Assembly: GCF_002843315.1 (NCBI RefSeq) | Contig: NZ_MVDD01000022.1 | Coordinates: 1-64,000, forward strand | Direction: 5' to 3' | DNA: 64,000 nucleotides | Origin: Labilibaculum filiforme | Lineage (GTDB): Bacteria > Bacteroidota > Bacteroidia > Bacteroidales > Marinifilaceae | Part shown: one piece after another, positions 7,666 to 20,212 of the stretch | Position numbering within the stretch: the first letter of the stretch is position 1 | Layout: every line of letters starts with the position of its first letter | The notes under the pieces: model-generated | Database searches by the model: none | What the model saw: the letters and a program-made list of their open reading frames with translations, nothing else | What the model was told of the DNA's origin: nothing | Translations under genes and position numbers: made by a program

Positions 7666-10600
7666 TTAATATTCTTTTGAAGAATCTAATAGTTTTTCAT
7701 ATTCTGCTTTCGGACCTACTACAACATCTCTGTACTCTCTTAATCCTGTACCTGCAGGAATAAGGTGACCACAAATAACATTTTCCTTTAAACCGTCAAG
7801 ATTATCAATTTTACCGCTAATTGCAGCTTCATTAAGAACCTTAGTTGTTTCCTGGAAGGAAGCCGCTGAAATAAAACTCTTAGTCTGAAGAGCAGCACGA
7901 GTAATACCTTGAAGAATTTGAGTAGAAGTAGCAGGAATTGCTTCACGAGCTTCAACTAGTTTCAAATCTCTTCTACGCAATACTGAATTCACATCTCTCA
8001 GTTTTCTAGAAGTAACAATCATTCCAGATTTCAATTCCTCAGAATCACCAGCATCAACAACCACTTTCTTACCAAAAATTTCATCATTTTCTTCCATGAT
8101 AGCCATTTTATCGATAATTTGTTTCTCTAGGAATCTTGTATCCCCTTGGTCATCAATAATTACCTTACGCATCATCTGACGAACGATAATTTCAAAGTGC
8201 TTGTCATTAATTTTCACACCCTGCATACGATATACATCCTGAACTTCGTTCACAATATATTCCTGTACTTTAGTTGGTCCTTTAATGGCAAGGATATCTG
8301 CAGGAGTCGTAGCACCATCTGATAATGGAGTTCCAGCTCTTACATAATCATTCTCTTGAACAAGAATCTGTCTAGATAGAGGTACTAAATACTTTCTAAC
8401 ATCATCTCCTTTTGTTGTAACGATAACTTCACGATTACCACGCTTAATTTTTCCGAAACTAATCTCTCCATCCACCTCCGAAACTACAGCAGGATTTGAA
8501 GGATTACGTGCTTCGAACAACTCTGTTACTCGTGGAAGTCCCCCCGTAATATCACCAGTTTTTCCAACAGCTCTCGGTATTTTCACTAATGACTGTCCTG
8601 CCAAAACCATTTCCCCTTCGGAAACAGAAACGTGAGCTCCTACTGGTAAATTGTACGATTTTAAAACGTCACCATTAGAACTTAAAATTCTAACGCCAGG
8701 ATTTTTTGTTTTATCTTTAGATTCAGTTACTACCTTTTCAGCAAAACCTGTTGCTTCATCCGACTCCTGAGTAAAAGTTATCCCTTCAATCAAATTATCA
8801 AATGACACTTTTCCTGAAAATTCAGTAATAATCATGGCATTATAAGGATCCCATTCACAAAGAAGATCGTCAATCTTAACATCCTGACCGTCTTTAATGT
8901 ATAATTTAGATCCGTATGGAATAGCATGTGTTGTTAATGTAATATTGGTATTTCTATCAACAATACGTAATTCAGCCAAACGACCAATAACAACATGATA
9001 CTTCTTCTTATCTTCACCTTTGTGCTCAACGGTACGTAATTCATCAAATACAGCATAACCATTGTATTTAGACACAACAGAATTCTCTGCAGAAGTATTA
9101 CCCGCTGTACCCCCTACGTGGAAAGTACGAAGTGTAAGCTGTGTTCCTGGCTCCCCAATAGACTGAGCAGCAATAACACCAACAGCTTCCCCTTTTTGAA
9201 CAGCAATACCAGTTGCTAAGTTACGTCCATAACATTTTGCACAAACTCCTCGTTTCGACTCACAGGTTAAAACAGAACGAATTTCTACCTTTTCAATTGG
9301 TGAATCCTCAATTAATTGAGCAATTTCTTCAGTAATTTCCTCTCCTGCCTCTACAATTAATTTTCCAGTAATAGGATGGAAAATATCATGTACAGTAGTT
9401 CTACCAAGCAATCTTTCGAATAAAGAAGCAACTACTTCTTCTTGATTTTTAATTGCACCAGTAGTTAGTCCACGTAGAGTACCACAATCTTGTTCGGTAA
9501 TAATAACATCTTGAGCTACATCCACTAAACGACGAGTTAAGTATCCAGCATCAGCCGTTTTAAGAGCCGTATCCGCCAAACCTTTACGAGCACCGTGAGT
9601 TGAAATAAAGTACTCAAGAACCGATAAACCTTCCTTAAAATTCGAAAGAATTGGGTTCTCGATAATTTGACCACCTGTAGCACCAGATTTTTGAGGCTTA
9701 GCCATCAATCCCCTCATACCACCAAGCTGACGAATCTGTTCTCTAGATCCACGAGCTCCTGAGTCAAGCATCATATAAACAGAGTTGAATCCCTGATTAT
9801 CTTCCGCTAACTGAGTCATCAAAGTTTGAGTAAGGTTCGCATTCACATGCGTCCAAATATCAATAATCTGATTGTAACGCTCATTATTAGTAATGAAACC
9901 CATGTTGTAGTTACTCAACACTTCTTCAACTTGAGCATAACCATCAGCTACTAAAGCTTCTTTTTCTGCAGGAACCTGAACATCAGAAAGGTTAAACGAA
10001 AGTCCTCCCTCAAACGCTTTAAGGTAACCAAGATCTTTAATATCATCCAAGAAGTTAGCACAAGCATGTACGCCACATTTCTTGAAAATAAATCCGATAA
10101 TATCTCTTAAAGCTTTTTTAGTAATCAATTGATTAATAAAACCAGCCCCTTCAGGAGTTGCTTCGTTCAAAATGATACGACCAATAGTAGTTTCCACAGT
10201 TGTGTCCACTAACTCACCATTCTCATTCAGATCTTTTACTTTTACTTTAATCTGACTATGCAAATCAACAGCTTTTTCGTTAAAAGCAATCATTGCTTCT
10301 TCTGCTGAATAAAAGCTTAAACCTTCACCTTTTCCACCTGTTCGTGCCTTAGTAATATAATACAATCCAAGTACCATATCCTGAGAAGGAACAGTTACCG
10401 GTGCACCATTAGCAGGGTTCAAAATATTGTGAGAACACAACATTAACATTTGGGCTTCCAAAATAGCTTCATTACCTAAAGGCAAGTGAACCGCCATCTG
10501 GTCACCATCAAAATCCGCATTAAAACCAGTACAAGCTAAAGGATGCAAACGAATTGCTTTTCCTTCGATCAACTTAGGCTGAAAGGACTGAATACCCAAA

Positions 10601-11928
10601 CGGTGAAGAGTTGGAGCACGGTTAAGAAGAACAGGATGTCCTTTAAGTACATTCTCAAGAATGTCCCAAACAACAGGATCTTTACGATCTACGATCTTCT
10701 TCGCCGATTTTACTGTTTTTACGATACCGCGTTCGATCAATTTTCGAATAACAAATGGCTTATAAAGCTCAGCTGCCATATCTTTAGGCAAACCACATTC
10801 GTGCATTTTTAAATCGGGTCCAACAACAATTACCGAACGTGCCGAGTAATCAACACGCTTACCTAACAAGTTTTGACGAAAACGACCTTGCTTACCTTTC
10901 AATGAATCTGAAAGAGATTTCAATGGTCGATTGTTTTCAGTCTTAACTGCATTAGACTTTCTCGAGTTATCAAATAATGAATCAACAGCTTCCTGAAGCA
11001 TACGCTTCTCATTTCGAAGAATTACTTCTGGTGCTTTGATTTCTATAAGTCTTTTTAAACGATTGTTACGGATAATAACTCTTCTGTACAAATCATTCAA
11101 ATCGGAAGTTGCAAAACGACCACCATCCAAAGGTACTAAAGGACGCAATTCTGGTGGAATTACAGGTACTACTTTAACAATCATCCATTCCGGACGATTG
11201 ATTCCTTGTGATTCACGGAAAGATTCTGTAACCTGAAGTCTCTTTAAAGCTTCGTTTTTACGTTGCTGTGAAGTTTCAGTGTTTGCTTTATGACGCAAAT
11301 CATATGAAAGAGCATCAAGATCCAAACGAGCAAGCAAGCTAAACAAAGCATCAGCTCCCATTTGGGCAATAAACTTATTCGGATCGTCGTCATCAAGATG
11401 CTGCTGATCTGCTGGAAGTTCATCTAAAATATCAAGATACTCTTCTTCTGTAAGGAAATCAAGGTACTTAATCCCGTCTGCCGCTTTAATTCCAGCATTA
11501 ATTACTACATATCTTTCGTAGTAAATAATAGAATCAAGCTTTTTGGTAGGTAAACCTAAAAGGTAACCTATTTTATTTGGCAACGATTTAAAATACCAAA
11601 TGTGGGCAACAGGTACAACAAGCTGAATGTGTCCCATTCGCTCACGTCTCACCTTTTTCTCGGTTACCTCAACACCACATCGGTCACAAACAATTCCTCT
11701 ATAACGAATTCGTTTGTATTTACCACAATGGCACTCATAATCTTTTACAGGACCGAAAATTCTTTCACAAAATAATCCGTCGCGCTCTGGTTTATAAGTA
11801 CGATAGTTGATGGTTTCAGGCTTTAAAACTTCGCCACTGGATCTTTCTAAGATCTCTTCCGGCGAAGCGAGACTGATAGAGATTTTTGTAAAACTACTCT
11901 TTACTTTGTTATCTCTTCTGAATGCCAT
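7666..11928 (-). CDS. rpoC: DNA-directed RNA polymerase beta' subunit
   Basis: The 1420-residue catalytic beta' subunit of RNA polymerase. The N-terminal zinc site is visible as [20 protein letters not shown] around residues 65-85; the active-site Mg-binding motif [12 protein letters not shown] lies near residue 475; the second zinc cluster ([17 protein letters not shown]) is near residue 895, followed by [20 protein letters not shown]. The length fits Bacteroidota RpoC. It follows rpoB after an 81-bp spacer containing a strong hairpin and ends at a strong terminator. No interruptions are seen. Confidence 0.99.
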   Translation of the reverse strand: MAFRRDNKVKSSFTKISISLASPEEILERSSGEVLKPETINYRTYKPERDGLFCERIFGPVKDYECHCGKYKRIRYRGIVCDRCGVEVTEKKVRRERMGHIQLVVPVAHIWYFKSLPNKIGYLLGLPTKKLDSIIYYERYVVINAGIKAADGIKYLDFLTEEEYLDILDELPADQQHLDDDDPNKFIAQMGADALFSLLARLDLDALSYDLRHKANTETSQQRKNEALKRLQVTESFRESQGINRPEWMIVKVVPVIPPELRPLVPLDGGRFATSDLNDLYRRVIIRNNRLKRLIEIKAPEVILRNEKRMLQEAVDSLFDNSRKSNAVKTENNRPLKSLSDSLKGKQGRFRQNLLGKRVDYSARSVIVVGPDLKMHECGLPKDMAAELYKPFVIRKLIERGIVKTVKSAKKIVDRKDPVVWDILENVLKGHPVLLNRAPTLHRLGIQSFQPKLIEGKAIRLHPLACTGFNADFDGDQMAVHLPLGNEAILEAQMLMLCSHNILNPANGAPVTVPSQDMVLGLYYITKARTGGKGEGLSFYSAEEAMIAFNEKAVDLHSQIKVKVKDLNENGELVDTTVETTIGRIILNEATPEGAGFINQLITKKALRDIIGFIFKKCGVHACANFLDDIKDLGYLKAFEGGLSFNLSDVQVPAEKEALVADGYAQVEEVLSNYNMGFITNNERYNQIIDIWTHVNANLTQTLMTQLAEDNQGFNSVYMMLDSGARGSREQIRQLGGMRGLMAKPQKSGATGGQIIENPILSNFKEGLSVLEYFISTHGARKGLADTALKTADAGYLTRRLVDVAQDVIITEQDCGTLRGLTTGAIKNQEEVVASLFERLLGRTTVHDIFHPITGKLIVEAGEEITEEIAQLIEDSPIEKVEIRSVLTCESKRGVCAKCYGRNLATGIAVQKGEAVGVIAAQSIGEPGTQLTLRTFHVGGTAGNTSAENSVVSKYNGYAVFDELRTVEHKGEDKKKYHVVIGRLAELRIVDRNTNITLTTHAIPYGSKLYIKDGQDVKIDDLLCEWDPYNAMIITEFSGKVSFDNLIEGITFTQESDEATGFAEKVVTESKDKTKNPGVRILSSNGDVLKSYNLPVGAHVSVSEGEMVLAGQSLVKIPRAVGKTGDITGGLPRVTELFEARNPSNPAVVSEVDGEISFGKIKRGNREVIVTTKGDDVRKYLVPLSRQILVQENDYVRAGTPLSDGATTPADILAIKGPTKVQEYIVNEVQDVYRMQGVKINDKHFEIIVRQMMRKVIIDDQGDTRFLEKQIIDKMAIMEENDEIFGKKVVVDAGDSEELKSGMIVTSRKLRDVNSVLRRRDLKLVEAREAIPATSTQILQGITRAALQTKSFISAASFQETTKVLNEAAISGKIDNLDGLKENVICGHLIPAGTGLREYRDVVVGPKAEYEKLLDSSKEY

Positions 11929-11969
11929 ATGTTGAAAATTAGGAAATTAACAATTTTGTTTCAAGCAAG

Positions 11970-11996
11970 GCGAATGTTGGGAATGCCAACATTCGC
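11970..11996 (-). other. Perfect 11-bp hairpin in the rpoB-rpoC spacer
   Basis: GCGAATGTTGG (11970-11980) and CCAACATTCGC (11986-11996) are exact inverted repeats with a 5-nt loop, inside the 81-bp gap between rpoB and rpoC. No T tract follows on the minus strand, so it is not an intrinsic terminator; an RNA processing or stability element is the more likely role (inference). Confidence 0.7.
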
Positions 11997-12009
11997 TTTA
12001 TAATAAGGC

Positions 12010-15000
12010 TTATACTAATTTAACGCTCAACCCTAAACCTCTTAGTTCATGTAATAATACATTAAGAGATTCTGGTATTCCAGGACTAGGCATTGGATCA
12101 CCTTTAACAATAGCTTCATAAGCTTTCGCTCTTCCCACTACATCATCCGACTTAACGGTAAGGATTTCCTGTAAGATATGAGCCGCACCAAAGGCCTCAA
12201 GAGCCCAAACCTCCATCTCTCCAAAACGCTGACCACCAAACTGTGCTTTACCTCCAAGAGGTTGCTGAGTAATCAGTGAATAAGGTCCGATAGAACGTGC
12301 ATGCATCTTATCATCCACCATGTGCCCCAGTTTCAGCATATAAATAATACCTACTGTTGCCGGTTGGTCGAATCTAAGACCGGTACCACCATCATGTAAA
12401 TAAGCTTTACCAAAGGCTGGAACTCCAGCTCTATCTGTATATTCAGTAATCTCATCAAGAGACGCACCGTCAAAGATAGGGGTAGCAAATTTCAATCCTA
12501 GTTCTTTTCCTGCCCAACCAAGTACTGTTTCAAATACCTGACCAAGGTTCATACGTGATGGCACCCCAAGTGGATTCAAACAAATATCCACTGTAGTTCC
12601 GTCTTCAAGGAAAGGCATATCTTCTTCACGTACTACACGTGATACAATACCTTTATTTCCATGTCGACCTGCCATTTTATCACCAATTTGGAGCTTACGT
12701 TTCTTAGCTACATAAACTTTAGCCATTTGAATAATACCTGCAGGCATTTCATCTCCAATGGTAACATTATATTTCTTACGCTTGTTAGCACCTTCAAGCT
12801 CTTTGTGCTTAATGATGTAATTGTGCAGTAATTTCTTAATCGTATCGTTCTTGTCTTTATCAGTTGTCCACTTACTTGGATTAATTTCCATGTAGTTTAT
12901 ATCCGATAAAAGTTTCTGTGTAAACTTAACTCCTTTAGTGATTACGTCAACGTTTAAGTAATCCTTAACCCCTTGAGAAGTTTTTCCATTTACTAAGATG
13001 AACAATTTATCAACCAATCGATTCTTTAATTCCTGAAACTGATGAGCAAGTTCTTCATCTAATTTAGCAATAATTGGCTTATCCGATTGTTTTGATTTAC
13101 GATCTCTCATAGAACGAGAGAATAACTTCTTGTTGATAATTACACCACGCAATGATGGAGAAGCTTTTAAAGAAGCATCTTTTACATCACCAGCTTTATC
13201 GCCAAAAATAGCTCGTAGTAATTTTTCTTCCGGTGAAGGATCAGATTCTCCTTTTGGTGTAATTTTACCAATAAGAATATCGCCTGGTTCTACAGTAGCA
13301 CCAATACGAATTAATCCATTCTCGTCAAGGTTTCGAGTCGCCTCTTCACTAACATTTGGAATATCGGAAGTTAATTCCTCCATACCACGTTTTGTGTCGC
13401 GAACTTCTAATGTATATTCATCAACGTGAACCGATGTAAACACATCATCCTTAACAATACGTTCAGAAATTACAATCGCATCCTCATAGTTATAACCCTT
13501 CCAAGGCATAAATGCCACTTTAAGGTTACGTCCCAAAGCAAGCTCACCTAATTGAGTAGCATATCCTTGAGTAAGAATTTGACCAGCAACAACTTTATCT
13601 CCCTTAGACACAATTGGTTTAAGATCCATAGTTGTTCCCTGATTCGTTTTTCCATATTTAGGAAGTAAATAGGTTTTACTATTTCCTTCAAAACTAACGA
13701 AAACATCTTCCTCAGAACGTTCGTAATCAATTACAATCTTTGTTGCATCAACAAATTCAATCACTCCAGTTCCTTCAGCACAAATCTGAGTTCTAGAATC
13801 TCTTACAAGATTAGACTCTAAACCTGTTCCTACAATAGGAGATTCAGGATTAATAACCGGTACTGCTTGACGCATCATATTAGATCCCATCAACGCACGG
13901 TTAGCATCATCATGCTCCAAGAAAGGAATTAACGAAGCCGCTATAGATGCAATTTGATTAGGAGCAACGTCCATCAAATTCAACTTATGAACTTCTTCAA
14001 AAGGGAAGTCACCATCTTTACGAGATTTTGCTTTTGGATTTACAAAAGATCCATCGTCGTTAATAGGAGCATTTGCTTGAGCAATTACTAACCCTTCTTC
14101 CTCTTCAGCAGATAAATATTTGATACCTTCTAAAGATAAATCTACCTTACCATCCACGACCTTACGGTATGGAGTTTCGATAAATCCAAGATTATTAATC
14201 TTTGCGTAAACGCAAAGAGAAGAAATCAAACCAATATTTGGTCCCTCTGGAGTTTCAATAGGACATAAACGTCCATAATGAGTATAGTGAACATCTCGAA
14301 CCTCAAAACCTGCTCTCTCACGAGAAAGACCACCTGGCCCAAGTGCTGACATTCTTCTTTTGTGTGTTATCTCCGCCAATGGATTCGTTTGATCCATGAA
14401 TTGAGATAAGGCATTAGTTCCAAAAAAGGAATTAATTACAGAAGATAATGTTTTTGAATTAATCAAATCGATTGGAGTAAATACCTCGTTATCACGAACA
14501 TTCATTCTTTCACGAATAGTACGAGCCATACGAGCTAAACCAACACCAAATTGAGTGTGAAGTTGTTCTCCAACAGTACGAACACGACGATTACTAAGGT
14601 GATCAATATCATCAACATCAGTTCGTGCATTCAATAATTTAATTAAATACTTAATAATTTCGATAATATCCTCTTTGGTTAATACCTTAGTATCATTAGC
14701 TGTATTTAACCCCAACTTTTTGTTGATACGGTATCTTCCTACGTCACCCAAATCGTAACGTTTGTCCGAGAAAAATAATTTATCGATTACGTCTCGAGCG
14801 GTAGCCTCATCTGGTGGCTCCGAATTTCTTAACTGACGATAAATGTGAAGAACTGCTTCTTTTTCCGAGTTACATGGATCTTTCTGCAAAGTATTATAGA
14901 TTATTGCATAATCAGCAAGATTCTGCTCTTCTTTGTGCAATAAAATAGTCTTTGCTCCTGACTCAAGAATTTCTTCTATATGTTCCGATTCAAGTATTGT

Positions 15001-15822
15001 CTCGCGATCAATAATTACCTCGTTACGTTCAATCGATACAACTTCTCCTGTATCTTCATCCACAAAGTCTTCAATCCACGACTTAAGAACACGAGCGGCA
15101 AGTTTACGACCTACAATTTTTTTGAGTCCGGTCTTAGAAACCTTAATTTCATCGGCCAGATCAAATATTTCTAAAATTTCTTTATCACTTTCATAACCAA
15201 TTGCACGTAACAAAGTGGTTACAGGAAGTTTTTTCTTACGATCAATGTAAGCAAACATGACATTATTAATGTCCGTTGCAAACTCAATCCAAGAACCTTT
15301 AAATGGAATAATTCTGGCAGAATATAACTTGGTTCCGTTAGCGTGTACACTTTGTCCAAAGAACACACCTGGTGAACGATGAAGTTGAGAAACAACAACA
15401 CGTTCTGCTCCGTTTACCACGAAAGTACCTTTTTCGGTCATATAAGGAACCGTTCCAAGATATACATCCTGAATTACAGTATCAAAATCCTCATGTTCCG
15501 GATCGGTACAGTATAGTTTTAGCTTAGCTTTAAGTGGAACACTGTAAGTTAAGCCTCTTTCGATACATTCTTCGATTGCGTAGCGGGGTGGATCAACAAA
15601 ATAGTCGAGAAACTCCAATACGAAATTATTTCTGGTATCAGTAATTGGAAAATTCTCACTAAATACCTTAAATAATCCTTCGTTCTTTCTTTTCTCCGGG
15701 GTAGTTTCCAGCTGAAAAAAGTCTTGAAAAGATTTTAATTGAACTTCTAAAAAATCAGGATATTGAAGCTGATTTTTATTGGAAGTAAAACTAATTCTTT
15801 GACTAATTGTATTTGAAGACAT
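12010..15822 (-). CDS. rpoB: DNA-directed RNA polymerase beta subunit
   Basis: The 1270-residue beta subunit of RNA polymerase. Recognisable parts: the rifampicin-region segment [20 protein letters not shown], then [20 protein letters not shown] and [20 protein letters not shown] (around residues 465-530), the [15 protein letters not shown] motif near residue 1055, and the C-terminal [20 protein letters not shown]. The SQFMDQTN and THKRRLSAL-like core shows no obvious rifampicin-resistance substitution. It is preceded by rplL with an attenuator-like hairpin between them and followed by rpoC. Confidence 0.99.
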   Translation of the reverse strand: MSSNTISQRISFTSNKNQLQYPDFLEVQLKSFQDFFQLETTPEKRKNEGLFKVFSENFPITDTRNNFVLEFLDYFVDPPRYAIEECIERGLTYSVPLKAKLKLYCTDPEHEDFDTVIQDVYLGTVPYMTEKGTFVVNGAERVVVSQLHRSPGVFFGQSVHANGTKLYSARIIPFKGSWIEFATDINNVMFAYIDRKKKLPVTTLLRAIGYESDKEILEIFDLADEIKVSKTGLKKIVGRKLAARVLKSWIEDFVDEDTGEVVSIERNEVIIDRETILESEHIEEILESGAKTILLHKEEQNLADYAIIYNTLQKDPCNSEKEAVLHIYRQLRNSEPPDEATARDVIDKLFFSDKRYDLGDVGRYRINKKLGLNTANDTKVLTKEDIIEIIKYLIKLLNARTDVDDIDHLSNRRVRTVGEQLHTQFGVGLARMARTIRERMNVRDNEVFTPIDLINSKTLSSVINSFFGTNALSQFMDQTNPLAEITHKRRMSALGPGGLSRERAGFEVRDVHYTHYGRLCPIETPEGPNIGLISSLCVYAKINNLGFIETPYRKVVDGKVDLSLEGIKYLSAEEEEGLVIAQANAPINDDGSFVNPKAKSRKDGDFPFEEVHKLNLMDVAPNQIASIAASLIPFLEHDDANRALMGSNMMRQAVPVINPESPIVGTGLESNLVRDSRTQICAEGTGVIEFVDATKIVIDYERSEEDVFVSFEGNSKTYLLPKYGKTNQGTTMDLKPIVSKGDKVVAGQILTQGYATQLGELALGRNLKVAFMPWKGYNYEDAIVISERIVKDDVFTSVHVDEYTLEVRDTKRGMEELTSDIPNVSEEATRNLDENGLIRIGATVEPGDILIGKITPKGESDPSPEEKLLRAIFGDKAGDVKDASLKASPSLRGVIINKKLFSRSMRDRKSKQSDKPIIAKLDEELAHQFQELKNRLVDKLFILVNGKTSQGVKDYLNVDVITKGVKFTQKLLSDINYMEINPSKWTTDKDKNDTIKKLLHNYIIKHKELEGANKRKKYNVTIGDEMPAGIIQMAKVYVAKKRKLQIGDKMAGRHGNKGIVSRVVREEDMPFLEDGTTVDICLNPLGVPSRMNLGQVFETVLGWAGKELGLKFATPIFDGASLDEITEYTDRAGVPAFGKAYLHDGGTGLRFDQPATVGIIYMLKLGHMVDDKMHARSIGPYSLITQQPLGGKAQFGGQRFGEMEVWALEAFGAAHILQEILTVKSDDVVGRAKAYEAIVKGDPMPSPGIPESLNVLLHELRGLGLSVKLV

Positions 15823-15860
15823 TTACTTAAAATTAATTGAACCTAAACGATAATAAACAA

Positions 15861-15895
15861 CAAAAAGGCTTAGAGTCCCGGTTAGGAACTCTAAA
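15861..15895 (-). terminator. Attenuator-like hairpin between rplL and rpoB
   Basis: On the minus strand TTAGAGT (15894-15888) pairs with ACTCTAA (15876-15870), with an inner CC/GG pairing, and the stem is followed by GCCTTTTTG. It sits in the 106-bp rplL-rpoB spacer. A partial terminator at this junction is established in E. coli, where it lowers rpoBC expression relative to ribosomal proteins; the same role here is inference. Confidence 0.6.
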
Positions 15896-15928
15896 CCAAA
15901 ATAACCCTATATATAGGTTTTAGCGCTT

Positions 15929-16303
15929 CTATTTAAGTTCAACTTCAGCTCCAGCTTCTTCTAATTGTGCTTTTAATGCTTCAGCTTCGTCCTTAGAAAC
16001 TTTTTCTTTCAATGGAGCTGGTGCAGCATCAACTGCAGCCTTAGCTTCTTTCAATCCAAGACCAGTTAATTCCTTAACCAATTTCACAACAGCTAGTTTA
16101 GAACCACCTGCTGATTTAAGAATTACATCGAATTCTGTTTGTTCAGCAGCAGCATCAGCACCGCCTGCAGCAGGACCTGCAACAACAGCAGCAGCAGCAG
16201 CTGGCTCAATACCGTACTCATCTTTCAAAATAGTAGCTAACTCACTTACTTCCTTAACAGTCAAATTAACTAATTCTTCTGCAAACTTTTTTAAATCTGC
16301 CAT
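15929..16303 (-). CDS. rplL: Ribosomal protein bL12 (L7/L12)
   Basis: A 124-residue stalk protein that recruits translation GTPases to the 50S subunit. The N-terminal dimerisation helices ([20 protein letters not shown]) are followed by the alanine-rich hinge (residues about 35-55) and the C-terminal domain with the conserved [20 protein letters not shown] and [10 protein letters not shown] segments. It is the last ribosomal gene before rpoB and follows rplJ by 37 bp, as in most bacteria. Confidence 0.98.
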   Translation of the reverse strand: MADLKKFAEELVNLTVKEVSELATILKDEYGIEPAAAAAVVAGPAAGGADAAAEQTEFDVILKSAGGSKLAVVKLVKELTGLGLKEAKAAVDAAPAPLKEKVSKDEAEALKAQLEEAGAEVELK

Positions 16304-16340
16304 TTTCCTTCAGTTTTTAAAATTTAATTTACTAAATATA

Positions 16341-16859
16341 TTACTCTTTTTCTGAAAGTGTTTTCACAACACCAGCTAGGATATTCTTTCCTGATTCCAA
16401 GGAAGAAATAACATTCTTGATTGGAGATTGTAGCAATGCAACAATATCACCAATAAGTTCTTCTTTAGATTTAATTGAACAAAGAGCATTCAACTCATTG
16501 TCTCCAATATAAAGCGATTGCTCAACATATGCCGCTTTCAGGATAGGTTTATCATGTCCCTTACGGAACTCTTTGATAAGCTTTGCAGGTAAATTTCCAG
16601 TTTCTGATAACATAAGAGATGTAGATCCCTTAAGTGCTACGTTTAAACCTTCAAAATCACCTTCTGCTTTTTCCAAAGCAATTCGAAGAAGTGTATTCTT
16701 CACAACAACCAATTTCACATCTTTTTCAAAACAAATTCTACGAAGAGAAGATGTTTTTTCTGCATCCATATCTGAGATGTCAGTAAGATAAAAATGGTTT
16801 GAAGCGTTGATTTCCTCCGTCAAGCTATCAATAATCTGAATTTTTTGTTCCCTTTTCAT
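16341..16859 (-). CDS. rplJ: Ribosomal protein uL10
   Basis: A 172-residue uL10, the base of the ribosomal stalk that binds 23S rRNA and carries the bL12 dimers. It has the family pattern: an N-terminal KREQKIQIIDSLTEEINASN helix, a VKNTLLRIALEKAE segment, GSTSLMLSETGNLPAKLIKE and the C-terminal helix that binds bL12. It lies between rplA and rplL. In other bacteria the uL10-bL12 complex represses its own mRNA leader; I do not see a convincing leader structure in the 30-bp rplA-rplJ gap. Confidence 0.97.
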   Translation of the reverse strand: MKREQKIQIIDSLTEEINASNHFYLTDISDMDAEKTSSLRRICFEKDVKLVVVKNTLLRIALEKAEGDFEGLNVALKGSTSLMLSETGNLPAKLIKEFRKGHDKPILKAAYVEQSLYIGDNELNALCSIKSKEELIGDIVALLQSPIKNVISSLESGKNILAGVVKTLSEKE

Positions 16860-16889
16860 GATTACTAAGGTCTTGATTAAAAATTAAAA

Positions 16890-17585
16890 TTAGTCAAGAA
16901 TCGACTTGACATCCACCTGAATACCAAGGCTCATTGTACTTGACAGGTATACACTCTTGATATAAGTTCCTTTTGCTGCAGAAGGCTTCAATTTATTGAT
17001 TGTGCTAACAAACTCTCTAGCATTCTCATGAATTTTATCTACATCGAAAGATACTTTACCAATGGATGAGTGAATTATACCATATTTATCGACCTTAAAA
17101 TCAATCTTTCCAGCTTTCACCTCGGTAACTGCCTTAGCAATATCCATTGTTACAGTACCAGATTTAGGATTTGGCATTAAACCACGTGGTCCTAAAACTC
17201 GTCCTAAAGCACCAACTTTTGCCATAACAGTAGGCATCGTGATGATTACATCAATGTCAGTCCATCCCCCTTTGATCTTGGCAACATAATCGTCAAGGCC
17301 AACAAAGTCGGCACCTGCAGCTTTAGCTTCTTCTTCCTTATCAGGAGTACAAAGAACTAAAACACGAACATTTTTACCAGTACCATGAGGAAGAGTAACA
17401 ACACCACGAACCATTTGGTTAGCTTTTCTTGGGTCAACTCCTAAGCGAACATCCATATCCAATGAGGCGTCAAATTTGGTGAAAGTAATCTCCTTAACCA
17501 ACTTTGCTGCTTCGTCCATAGAATATAGCTTACCAGTCTCCACTTTCTCTGAAGCTAACTTACTATTTTTTGTTAGTTTACCCAT
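16890..17585 (-). CDS. rplA: Ribosomal protein uL1
   Basis: A 231-residue uL1, a component of the mobile L1 stalk involved in E-site tRNA release. Family signatures are [55 protein letters not shown] and the C-terminal [20 protein letters not shown]. It is 21 bp downstream of rplK, the standard rplK-rplA pair, whose translation is autoregulated by uL1 in E. coli. The start [15 protein letters not shown] matches the family. Confidence 0.98.
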   Translation of the reverse strand: MGKLTKNSKLASEKVETGKLYSMDEAAKLVKEITFTKFDASLDMDVRLGVDPRKANQMVRGVVTLPHGTGKNVRVLVLCTPDKEEEAKAAGADFVGLDDYVAKIKGGWTDIDVIITMPTVMAKVGALGRVLGPRGLMPNPKSGTVTMDIAKAVTEVKAGKIDFKVDKYGIIHSSIGKVSFDVDKIHENAREFVSTINKLKPSAAKGTYIKSVYLSSTMSLGIQVDVKSILD

Positions 17586-17605
17586 TTTACTTGCAGTATT
17601 TATAA

Positions 17606-18049
17606 TTATTGATTAAGAGGATTATCACCACTAATAGTGACACCCATACTTCTCGCTGTTCCAGCAACCATACTCATGGCGCTTTCTACTTTAAAAGCAT
17701 TCAAATCTTTCATCTTTCCTTCTGCGATCTCGCGAACTTGATCCCAAGAAATAGAACCAACTTTAATACGGTTTGATTCAGCAGAACCAGATTTCAATTT
17801 AGCAGCTTCTAGAATTTGAACAGCAACGGGAGGAGTTTTTGTAATAAATTCGAAAGAACTATCAGAATAAACTGTAATCACAACTGGAATTACTTTCCCA
17901 GCTTGATCTTGAGTTCTTGCATTGAATTGTTTACAAAAATCCATAATATTAACCCCTTTAGACCCTAATGCCGGTCCTACTGGGGGTGAAGGATTTGCAG
18001 CACCACCTTTGATCTGCAATTTTATTAATCCTGCAACTTCTTTAGCCAT
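17606..18049 (-). CDS. rplK: Ribosomal protein uL11
   Basis: A 147-residue uL11, part of the GTPase-associated centre. The typical features are [60 protein letters not shown] and the end [12 protein letters not shown]. It binds the 23S rRNA thiostrepton loop and is needed for the stringent response in E. coli. It lies 23 bp after nusG. Confidence 0.98.
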   Translation of the reverse strand: MAKEVAGLIKLQIKGGAANPSPPVGPALGSKGVNIMDFCKQFNARTQDQAGKVIPVVITVYSDSSFEFITKTPPVAVQILEAAKLKSGSAESNRIKVGSISWDQVREIAEGKMKDLNAFKVESAMSMVAGTARSMGVTISGDNPLNQ

Positions 18050-18072
18050 AGCTTTCTTTTCTAAGGATTTAA

Positions 18073-18621
18073 TTATTCTTTTTCTACTTGCATGAAGCTT
18101 AATTCGAGAGGAGTTTTTCTTCCGAAGATTTTAACCATAACTTTTAGTTTCTTCTTCTCAGCATTCACCTCTTCAATCACGCCAGTAAAACCATTAAACG
18201 GTCCATCCGTTACCTTAATCATTTCTCCAACAAAATAAGGAATACTAATTTCCTCATGTTTACCGGATAATTCATCAACCTTTCCAAGAATGCGATTCAC
18301 TTCTGACATTCGCATTGGTGTAGGGTCTCCGCCTTTAGTATCTCCCAGGAAGCCAATCACATTCGTGATACCACGAAGGATGTGGGGGATCTCTCCAACG
18401 AGTGATGCTTCAATAAGAATATAGCCAGGTAAGAATATTCTTTCCTTGCTAATTTTCTTACCGTTGCGCACTTGAAATACTCTTTCGGTAGGAATTAGAA
18501 CCTGTGATACATACTCCTGCAGTCCAAGATTAGAAATTTCACTATCAATATATTCTTTGACTTTCTTTTCTTTTCCTCCGACAGTCCTAAGAACATACCA
18601 TTTTCTATCAATTTCAACCAT
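18073..18621 (-). CDS. nusG: Transcription termination/antitermination factor NusG
   Basis: A 182-residue NusG with the N-terminal NGN domain ([20 protein letters not shown], then [14 protein letters not shown]) and a C-terminal KOW domain ([20 protein letters not shown] followed by [20 protein letters not shown]). It binds the polymerase clamp and couples transcription to Rho or the ribosome. The position between secE and rplK is the ancestral bacterial order. Confidence 0.97.
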   Translation of the reverse strand: MVEIDRKWYVLRTVGGKEKKVKEYIDSEISNLGLQEYVSQVLIPTERVFQVRNGKKISKERIFLPGYILIEASLVGEIPHILRGITNVIGFLGDTKGGDPTPMRMSEVNRILGKVDELSGKHEEISIPYFVGEMIKVTDGPFNGFTGVIEEVNAEKKKLKVMVKIFGRKTPLELSFMQVEKE

Positions 18622-18636
18622 GTTTTCTTTCAGGAA

Positions 18637-18828
18637 TTAGTAAAACATACTGTATATAATCTCCATCAATTTCGTAAACCCAAAGTCCATAGCAAAAATC
18701 GCTGTTGCAATAATAGCGGAAGCAACCATCACAACGATCGCACTACTTTGAAGTTCAGACCATGATGGCCAAGATACTTTCTGAACTAGTTCTTTATAAA
18801 CTTCTTCAAAATAAATTTTCAGTTTCAT
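18637..18828 (-). CDS. secE: Preprotein translocase subunit SecE
   Basis: A 63-residue single-span SecE that clamps SecY in the inner membrane. I chose the ATG at 18826-18828 (MKLKIYFEEVYKELVQKVSW) because the longer in-frame version would start inside the tRNA-Trp gene. The conserved amphipathic helix and the VSWPSWSELQSSA motif (lysine-valine-x-WP) precede one membrane helix (IVVMVASAIIATAIFAMDFG). It is 15 bp before nusG, the universal secE-nusG pair. Confidence 0.95.
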   Translation of the reverse strand: MKLKIYFEEVYKELVQKVSWPSWSELQSSAIVVMVASAIIATAIFAMDFGFTKLMEIIYSMFY

Positions 18829-18846
18829 AAGGCTTATTTGTCTTTG

Positions 18847-18919
18847 CACGGGTGGAGAGACTCGAACTCCCGACACCTGGTTTTGGAGACCAGTGCTCTA
18901 CCAACTGAGCTACACCCGT
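18847..18919 (-). tRNA. tRNA-Trp (CCA anticodon)
   Basis: The minus strand reads ACGGGTG (acceptor), GCTCAGTTGGTAGAGC (D arm), CTGGTCTCCAAAACCAG (anticodon arm, CCA), GGGAGTTCGAGTCTCTC (T arm) and CACCCGT. All four arms pair; CCA is not encoded. It lies between tuf and secE, the same relative position as in many bacteria. Confidence 0.97.
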
Positions 18920-18967
18920 CTATACTAAGATTGACCTGGAGAACCAGATCAATCTCTATATAATTAA

Positions 18968-20155
18968 TTACTCAATAATTTCAGTAATTTGACCAGCACC
19001 TACTGTTCTACCACCTTCACGCATAGCAAAACGTAAACCTAGATCACAAGCAACTGGAGTGATTAACTCAACATTAATTGTTACGTTATCACCTGGCATT
19101 ACCATCTCAACTCCTTCTGGAAGAGTGATTTCACCAGTTACATCAAGAGTTCTGATATAGAACTGAGGACGATATTTGTTATGGAAAGGAGTGTGACGAC
19201 CACCTTCTTCTTTCTTCAATACATAAATCTCAGCTTTGATTTTTGTATGAGGCTTGATTGTTTTAGGGTGACAGATAACCATACCACGTTTGATAGCAGA
19301 TTTCTCAATACCTCTCAACAACAATCCAACATTATCACCAGCTTGACCTTCGTCCAAAATCTTACGGAACATCTCAACACCAGTACAAACAGTTTTCATA
19401 CCTTCAGCACCTAAACCAATGATCTGAAGCTCTTCACCTGTTTTAACAATACCTGATTCGATACGACCTGTTGCAACAGTACCACGACCAGTGATAGAAA
19501 ATACATCCTCGATTGGCATCAAGAAAGGCTTATCAATATCACGAGGAGGAAGTGGAATCCATGAATCCACAGCATCCATAAGCTCAAGAATTTTTTCTTC
19601 CCATTCTGGCTCACCATTCAATCCACCAAGAGCAGATCCAGCGATAATAGGGGTGTTTTCTCCGTCAAATTCGTAAAAATCTAGAAGTTCACGAACTTCC
19701 ATTTCTACTAATTCAAGCATCTCTTCATCGTCAACCATGTCAACTTTGTTCAAGAAAACTACCATTTTAGGTACATTTACCTGACGAGCCAACAAGATAT
19801 GTTCACGAGTTTGAGGCATAGGACCATCAGTTGCAGCACAAACCAAAATCGCACCATCCATCTGAGCAGCACCAGTTACCATGTTCTTTACGTAATCCGC
19901 GTGACCAGGACAGTCAACGTGAGCGTAATGACGATTTGCAGTTGAATATTCAACGTGTGCAGTATTAATAGTAATACCTCTTTCTTTTTCTTCAGGTGCA
20001 TTATCGATAGAATCGAAAGATTTTATTTCGCAAAATCCTTTTTTTGCCAACACAGTTGTGATCGCAGCAGTCAAGGTAGTCTTACCATGATCTACGTGAC
20101 CGATGGTTCCGATATTTACGTGTGGTTTTGACCTGTCAAAATGTTCTTTAGCCAT
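18968..20155 (-). CDS. tuf: Elongation factor Tu
   Basis: A 395-residue translation GTPase that delivers aminoacyl-tRNA to the ribosome. The G1 motif GHVDHGKT lies at residues 19-26; the switch region [12 protein letters not shown], the G3 motif [12 protein letters not shown], the G4 motif NKVD and the G5 SAL segment are intact. Domains 2 and 3 follow ([20 protein letters not shown] and the C-terminal [15 protein letters not shown]). It is preceded by four tRNA genes and followed by tRNA-Trp and secE on the same strand. This is the only tuf visible here. Confidence 0.99.
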   Translation of the reverse strand: MAKEHFDRSKPHVNIGTIGHVDHGKTTLTAAITTVLAKKGFCEIKSFDSIDNAPEEKERGITINTAHVEYSTANRHYAHVDCPGHADYVKNMVTGAAQMDGAILVCAATDGPMPQTREHILLARQVNVPKMVVFLNKVDMVDDEEMLELVEMEVRELLDFYEFDGENTPIIAGSALGGLNGEPEWEEKILELMDAVDSWIPLPPRDIDKPFLMPIEDVFSITGRGTVATGRIESGIVKTGEELQIIGLGAEGMKTVCTGVEMFRKILDEGQAGDNVGLLLRGIEKSAIKRGMVICHPKTIKPHTKIKAEIYVLKKEEGGRHTPFHNKYRPQFYIRTLDVTGEITLPEGVEMVMPGDNVTINVELITPVACDLGLRFAMREGGRTVGAGQITEIIE

Positions 20156-20212
20156 AACTCAAAAAGTTAATTAAAATTAGACAACAATTAAAAACAATAC
20201 AATATATTTCTG

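Noticed and set aside
12010-15822. Rifampicin-resistance substitution in rpoB
   Set aside because: The [10 protein letters not shown] and [14 protein letters not shown] segments look wild type for Bacteroidota.
18829-18876. Extended N-terminus of SecE
   Set aside because: The extra codons lie within the tRNA-Trp gene and do not resemble SecE.
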